The position numbers and the translations under genes are program-made. The notes below the pieces were generated by a model, which ran no database searches, was not told the origin of the DNA, and worked only from the letters and a program-made list of their open reading frames with translations. Below, one piece after another: positions 57,830 to 64,000 of a stretch of 64,000 bases of DNA. Within the stretch, counting starts at the first letter, position 1. Each line of letters opens with the position of its first letter. Origin of the DNA: Saururus chinensis (taxonomy: Eukaryota > Streptophyta > Magnoliopsida > Piperales > Saururaceae); contig CP141148.1 of NCBI GenBank assembly GCA_035235625.1, forward strand, positions 37,325,057 through 37,389,056. The letters are read 5' to 3'.

Positions 57830-60090
57830 TTTGGAGCTACCTCCCACGAGGGAAATTCAACATCAAATAGACCTCATTTTGGGGTCTAGCCTCTCTCACT
57901 TGCCTCACTATCACATGAGCCCATCTAAACATGACAAATTACAAAGGAAAATGGAGGATTTGTTGGCAAGAGGGCTAATCATAGAAAGCCTTAGTCTATG
58001 TGCAGTTCTGGCCTTGTTAGTACTAAAGAAGGGTGGGAGTTGGAGGATATGTGTAGATAGTTAGGCTATCAACAAAATTACTATCAAGTATGGTTTCCCA
58101 TACCTAGACTTGATAATATATTAGACATGTTAACCGCTACCACTATTTTCTCTAAGATTGATCTTAGAAGTGGTTATTACCAAATCATATTGAGGCCCAG
58201 TGATGAGTGAAAAACTATATCCAAGATAAGAGAAGGTTTATATGAATGGTTAGTGATGTTATTTAGTTTAACTAATGCACCAAGTACCTTCATGAGGCTT
58301 ATGACTCAAGTGTTGAAGTCATTTTTGGGTAAATCAGTTGTGGTATATTTTGATGACATATTGGCGTATAGTAAGGGTGAAGAACAACATGCACAACAAC
58401 TAGTCGAAGTTTTTGAAGTGCTCTAACATTATTATTTGTAAATAAATATGAAAAAGTACTATTTCTTCACCAAAAAATTGATATTCTTGGGGCATGTGGT
58501 TAGTTCTAAAGGTATTCAAGTGGACCAAAGCAATATAGAAGCTATACAAAACTGGCCTACACCTAAATAAGTAAGTGAGGTGTGCACTTTTCATGGTTTG
58601 ACCACATTTTATAGCCGATTTATCAAACATTCCAACAATATATCATGCCTTTGATTGAATGCATATAAAATTACAACTTTGTGTGGACCCAAGTAGCTCA
58701 AGATAGCTTTGAACAGCTGAAAGAAATACTTACTCAAGCTCTGATGCTTGCCCTACCTAATTTTAATAAGACCTTCAAAGTTGAGTGTGATGCATCCGGA
58801 GTGGGTATATGGGTTGTCTTAACACAAGAGGGTAATCCAATTTCCTATTTTAGTGCAAAGTTAAATGATGCAAGGAGGAGATAGTCTACGTATAAGTTAA
58901 AATTATTTTCTTTGATCCAATCTTTGAAATATTGGAGGCATTACCTCGTATTTAAAGAGTTTGTCTTGCACATGGATCATGATTCTTTGAGGCATTTGCA
59001 AAGCCAAACAAAAGTTGATAGGTTGTTTGCTAGATGGATTAGTGAGCTACAAGACAATACTTTTGTTATCAAGCATAGGTCCAACACAATGAACAAGGTC
59101 ACTGATGCCTTGAGTCGAAGGTGGCTCTTTTCACTACTTTAAGGACTAAAAACTTGAGTTTTGACTGCTTAAAAGAGTTATATTCAGAGGATAATGAGCC
59201 AAAGGACATATGGAGGTTGTGCTCTCTAAGTAATTGGTCGGTCCAAGACTTTCATCTTGTAGAGGGCTACTTATACAAAGGTAATTAATTGTGTATACCT
59301 TCTTCTTGTACATGTCAATAGCTCATTAAAGAATTGCATGTGGAGGACTAGCTAGCCCCTTTGGTATGGATAAAACTATTACTCTTCTCAAGGAAATGTA
59401 TTATTGACCGACTCTTCTAAAAGATGCTTAACATTTTATTCAACAATGTTATACATGTCAACGAGCTAAGGAGACCTCACATAATATTGGGCTCTACACT
59501 TCTTTACCTATTCCCTACTGACATTGGGATGATATTTCTATGGATTTTGTCCTTGTTTTGCCTAGAATTGAAAGGAGGGTAGATTTTATTTTTGTGGTAG
59601 TGGATATGTTCTCTAAAATGGCTCATTTTGTGCCGTGCAAAAAGTCATCCATTGCTTTACATGTGGATGCCTTATTTTTCAAAGAAATAGTAAAAATGCA
59701 TGGTTTGCCAAAGTCTATAATATCGGATCGGGACAACAAGTTTCTAAGTCACTTTTGATGGCCAATTTAGAAGAGGTTGGGTACTTCTTTACAATTCAAC
59801 AACACTTGTCACTCCCAATGTGATGGCCAAACTGAAGTGGTCAATCAAACTTTGGGAAATCTGTTGAGAAGTCTTATGAGAGATCCTCCTAAACAATGGA
59901 ACCTAGTTCTCTCACAAACTAAGTTTGTTCTTAACTCCACACCCAATAAGGCCTCTTTTGAAGTCCAATATGGGTTCCTTCCTCACTACACCTTAGACTT
60001 AGTTCAACTGCTTAAACAGTTTAGAAAACCTAGCATAGCATATAACATTGTTCAAGACTTGATTTCTGTCCATCAAATAGTCTAGCAGAA
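57830..60090 (+). pseudogene. Gypsy pol remnant: RT, RNase H, integrase
   Basis: Reverse transcriptase pieces include [13 protein letters not shown] (about 58150) and [12 protein letters not shown] (about 58350), which contains the YxDD core of the active site. RNase H follows (FKVECDASGVGIWVVLTQEG near 58770, then ISYFSAKLN). Next is WISELQDNTFVIKHR...DALSRR. Integrase follows with [19 protein letters not shown] (first D), [15 protein letters not shown] (second D) and QTEVVNQTLGNLLRSLM. Stops and frameshifts break every domain, so the protein cannot be made. The RT-RH-IN order identifies Ty3/gypsy. Confidence 0.85.
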
Positions 60091-60414
60091 TTTACTTCAT
60101 GCCACAAATTTAAGGCTTCAGTTGACAAGAAAAAAAGATAAAAATTGTTTCTAGTAGGTGACTATGTTATCACATTCCTACGCAAGGAGATACTCCTTGC
60201 TGGTCATCACAACAAGCTCACACCTCGAAAAATGGGTCCATTTTAGATTTTGCAATACATAAATGACAATGGCTATGTGGTTGACCTCCCTTCTCATTAC
60301 AACATATCCAAGACATTTATTGTGTCAAATCTATCCACTTGATTTGGTCCAATTCCTTCTGCAATTGCATAAGTTTTCTTACTCAAGGATGACCTTTTTT
60401 TGTGAGGGAGGGCC

Positions 60415-60943
60415 TGATGTAGAGGGGTACTTCAATCTTTTCACAGTTATTTCAACTTAAAAGACTATTTTAGCTACTCACAACATGGTCTTACTATTCA
60501 CTAGTCAAGTGGGTCAGTGGGGGTAATTGTGTCTTAGCCTTTAAAAGGAATTTTAGATATTTGTATTGGAAAGAGTACCTTTGTAAGTTGACAACTAATT
60601 AGTTGCGGTGTTAGAATAAGTTAGTTTTCCAGAGAGGATAAGTAGTGGGAAGGAGAAGAGGAGAGGGAATTTTGAATTTGAATGTGTTTTAGAAAGTTCT
60701 TTCCCTTTTGTTCGTGGACTTGGGATAAGAACTATGGATTCAGTTTTGTGTTTCTTTTATGTAAACCTTCATGGATTTGAAAGCAATTTAGTTTGTGGAT
60801 TCAAGCTAGTAAGTCATTGTTCATTTAGAAATTAATAGAGAACTCCACTCTTCTTCCTCTATTTTCTTTTTTCACAATTCGGATTCAATCCTCTGTTTTG
60901 GTTCCTATTCCTATGTTGCTATTTTTTATTCATCTCTGCATCA
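60415..60943 (+). repeat. 3' LTR
   Basis: Partner of 56751-57276 in the same orientation, preceded by a purine-rich tract. Confidence 0.85.
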
Positions 60944-61335
60944 ATAATTCATGCCCTTTGTAAATGTAGTTAGGCTAATGCCGAAGCATAAAAAGCTCGT
61001 AGGCTTGCTGGCTTGACACAAAATAAGGGAACTATTTTTTATTCTATCGTTGAGAAAAGAAAATTTTAAGGGGCAAGTTGCCAATTTAAGAGGGGGGAAA
61101 CCAATATCTAAACCCTCATTTCTTTACTATGAAGGTCCTAACCTAAAAGGCTAAGGGCATTAGTGAGACCCAACTCAAAGCCTAATTTTATAAAAAAAAT
61201 ATAACCTAAAACAAAATGAAGGCCAAGCAAGCCAAGCCTCGATTATAATGGACAAGCTAGAGTCGAGCCCACCTCAGAACCAACAAGGTCCAGCTCAGGC
61301 CCAGGCCTGAGCCCACTTTCATCCCTAGGTCTAAT

Positions 61336-62647
61336 GGAGGTAAGAGCTGAGGACTTGAGATAACAACTAGGACGGAGAAGTTGTAGCATGCGTGCCAGCT
61401 TTAGATTTGGTATCTCTGTGGACGGGTGACTAACTTTGGGTATTACAATCTACTTATAATTGAAATGTCTTACAGGTAGTGGTTGGTTCTAGGTGAATTT
61501 TCAAACTTGCTAGGCTTCTGGAAGGCCACAAGGTTGATGGCACTCTTAGATTGCAATGTAGTAAATTTTTAAGAATGTATTTGTAATCTCACATTTTTAT
61601 TTAGTAAATGCCAGTCAAAGTGCAAGACAAGATTTGATAGGATCAATGGCCATAGTACATTTATTTAATATCCCTTCGCCTATCATTGCACAAGTCTGGC
61701 TTTGTAGCTAAATAATTCACTAAAAAGAAACAAATAAAAACAAAAAATAAGATATAAAATAGTTCTTGATAATTGATGGCTATTATCGCTTTAAAAAAAG
61801 ACTCTTACCTTGCATGAAGATTAACGCTTTTTCCATTTTTACCATGTAAGTAATGTCTTTAATGCATATATTTAAGTAGCATGACTACTTGTAGAAGCAA
61901 TAAAAATATCACCTATACAGTGCTGCTTTCCTATTGAACTCAATTATGTTCACAAATATTGTGTGAGAAGGGTAATTGGTAATATACTTTAGGCATATTA
62001 AGTTATTGTATGATATCAACTTATGTGATCACCTTCTCTTGCAAAATGCTTATATACATGCTGAAGACAACCATGTGGGCCATTTCACACATACCCTTGG
62101 ACTACGTGTAGACTGTTTGGGGAGAGCTTTTTTTTTGGTTAATTTCAAGTAATGATATTTTTATGACATATAAGAATTGTTGTTTATAACATTCAACTAC
62201 TATGTTTTGTCTAGTCAATAATAAATGTTAATATAATTTTCTCATACCTTGTATTCCATAAGGTAATTATATTTTTATATCTAGGTTTGACCCAACCCTA
62301 TGTATCATACTTTTCTCCTCACCTAAACCCCATGTCTTCTCTCCCAGTCAGTGAACCACTTCACAAAAAAACCCTCAAAAATCCAAGTGTAAATAATTAA
62401 GCACTCGTGCTTATGTTAACTCATCACCCTAAGAATTCATTCTAAAATGTTGTCTATCCAAAAAGGTGGCGCGTAATTGGATTCTCTCCCTGAATAAGTT
62501 TGGACTGAAACTATGTGTCGTCCTAGAAGCTTAGGGTTTAAATCAGTGAGAAAAAGAACTTATAATGGTGGATTCTTCAACATGAAGTCTTTGAGTAGCT
62601 TAGAGTTTGTATTAAAACTTGGAGAAGTCATATGTGTAAATTGTTTT
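61336..62647. other. Intergenic, no gene seen
   Basis: AT-rich sequence. No open frame of note, RNA gene or element border can be supported before the LTR-like start at 62648. Confidence 0.4.
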
Positions 62648-64000
62648 TGTAACGCCTGAGATTTTCATACATTTTCCATAAAATTCACAGAAAATTTTTA
62701 TTTTTAAATCGGAGTAAAACTGACGAAATCAAAACTCGTATAAACAGTTTATAATTTAAAACATCATACGGTTAAACATCGTATCGCCAAATCAAATCTC
62801 CTCAGGCGCTACTTGAAAACAAACGTACGACTAAATTACCATGATCATGGATTTTCAAATACAAATAACTCCCAGGCATCCCCGAGTACAAGTCCCATAA
62901 ACAGTCTACTATCTTATCCAAATTAAAAGTCCAGAAGCTACAAACACTTAAATCTCACCAAATACATCAGATCGTGGCACCAAATAAACTCTCATTGAGT
63001 CAAATATACCTGAGTCGAGGGGGAAACAATCTTCCGCACAAACGAGCATCCATCTCCAGGAGCTCACAACACATACCTGCAAAAGCCTCCCGAACAACGG
63101 GGCTAAAAATAGTAGGGTGAGTATTTTCATACTCAGTAGGAAAATACCCAGTAGGGGAAATCCCAAATGGTGAACTCAATAAGTTCATAAAAACATGCGT
63201 CATGCAACACAAACATGAAGCAATCAACATAATATAATCATAAACATATGCATATAATAATGCATAGCACACTAATGAAAGTAAACTTACACCAACACCC
63301 TTAATCAGGGTCTTACAACTTACTCGTACCATCGTACGCATACTCAACACCTTACTCATACTCGTACGACCAAACTCGTACAATCTTACACTTATAGTCC
63401 TCGTCAAAATCATATACTTACAATCGTGCTTATAATCATACACTTACTATCTTACTCAAAAACTTACACTTACATTCTTACTCCGAATCATCATCTTACA
63501 ATTGTACTCATATTCATATTCACACAACCTACACGTACTTGTACGACCTTAGTCATACAATCATACGCTTACACATAAATGTATTCTTACGTCTTCCTCA
63601 GGAGCTTACACTTACACCTACTCTGAATCTTACGCGTACAACTTACTCAAACTCTGAAGCATACAACATACTCTCACTATCGTACACAAACTACCGACAA
63701 CTGAAGCTCATTACAATTAACAAGCTCCAACGTCGGAAAGGAAGGGAATGCCACAAGGACGTCACCTTAACCTTCGGGGAGCAACTAGACGCTATGGACT
63801 TTTCCGAAGGCAAGGCACACCTATGCTCATGGAGCACAGGATCAAACAGGTAAGAGCAGGTCCATGATACTGCTTACCTGAGCGCGCAAATGCCCACTCT
63901 TTGGGGCCATACATTGCCAACAAGGGCCATACAGTGCCAACTAAGGGCAGAAAACATACAGTGCCACTCTTGGGCAAGAATCTTACAGTGCCACTCTTGG
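62648..64000. mobile_element. LTR-like sequence running off the window
   Basis: TGTAACGCCTGAG at 62648 resembles the TGTAACG start of the solo LTR at 6153. However, GGTGAGTATTTTCATACTCAG at 63117 resembles that LTR's internal block in the opposite direction. The orientation is therefore unresolved; inverse reading from a later terminus is most likely. The second half (63230-63720) is a degenerate array of CTTAC/TCGTAC words. The other border is not in the window. Confidence 0.45.
63897..64000. repeat. Tandem repeat of about 26-28 bp
   Basis: ATACAGTGCCAACTAAGGGC and variants (ACAGTGCCACTCTTGGGC) occur four times, starting near 63908, 63929, 63957 and 63984, up to the window end. Confidence 0.75.

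Larger units (their letters stand above)
56751..60943 (+). mobile_element. Degenerate Ty3/gypsy retrotransposon
   Basis: LTRs at 56751-57276 and 60415-60943 both start TGATGTAGAGGGGTACTT and end CATCTCTGCATCA. They are clearly homologous but diverged by many substitutions. Flanks are ATAAA and ATAAT, so the 5-bp duplication has one mismatch. Just after the left LTR, TTTGGCATTGTCTGTGGGAA stands where a primer-binding site belongs. A purine tract (GTGAGGGAGGG) precedes the right LTR. At 4.2 kb it is short: gag and protease are nearly gone, while RT, RNase H and integrase remnants follow in gypsy order. It sits inside the hAT-like element. Confidence 0.85.
56650..61327. mobile_element. Short hAT-like element split by a nested retrotransposon
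   Basis: The left end TAGGACTAAAAGTTTAGCAG and the right end (complement) TAGGGATGAAAGTGGGCTCA are imperfect inverted repeats. GGTCTAAT lies exactly on both sides (56642-56649, 61328-61335), an 8-bp duplication. Only about 100 bp on the left and 380 bp on the right belong to it. The rest is the gypsy element at 56751-60943. Before that insertion it was a non-coding element of roughly 480 bp. GGGCTCGACC and GGCCGGGCC words near the left end and GAGCCCACCT/CAGGCCTGAGCCC near the right end are its subterminal repeats. Confidence 0.75.

Overview
This window is nuclear DNA of a flowering plant. It is AT-rich, with intron-rich genes that use GT-AG splice sites, a nuclear psbP gene carrying a chloroplast transit peptide, plant-type subtilase and reticulon genes, and many plant transposons. 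Nothing bacterial, organellar or viral was seen. I cannot name the species from the sequence.

Six host genes can be supported, five of them as well-defined models. They are a subtilisin-like serine protease of the SBT2 type (10 exons, + strand, 11706-17637), a small secreted proline-rich protein (29304-29633, +), the photosystem II protein PsbP (4 exons, - strand, 30246-31867), translation termination factor eRF3 (17 exons, - strand, 33451-40033), an intronless C2-domain-like protein (40421-41107, +, divergent from eRF3) and a reticulon-like protein B (5 coding exons, +, 50417-52659). All exon joins were checked for reading frame by hand. These genes do not form a pathway: extracellular proteolysis, photosynthesis, translation termination and ER shaping simply sit side by side.

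The rest is transposon territory. 1-10 kb holds a degenerate DUF1985-like coding remnant split by a 3.17 kb hAT-like element, then an inverted LTR fragment and a solo LTR with a perfect 5-bp target duplication. 18.8-22.0 kb holds a second, nearly identical copy of the same hAT-like element with its own 8-bp duplication. 22.5-28.6 kb is a cluster of DNA elements: a second hAT-like family, a Stowaway-like element carrying a broken cytochrome P450 fragment, and a possible Harbinger-like shell around it. 41.8-48.6 kb is a degenerate Mutator-like element with long inverted ends, a transposase remnant on the + strand and an antisense Ulp1-type protease remnant. 53.0-56.3 kb is a small deleted Ty3/gypsy element on the - strand. 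56.65-61.33 kb is a short hAT-like element with a whole degenerate Ty3/gypsy element inserted in it. The last 1.35 kb is LTR-like sequence read from the - strand.

The points most worth a second look are the pair of near-identical non-autonomous hAT-like elements, the P450 fragment between Stowaway-like ends, the missing AG acceptor in psbP intron 1, a Harbinger-like MITE ending next to an eRF3 splice donor, and a dispersed ATAACACGA-type word throughout the Mutator-like element.
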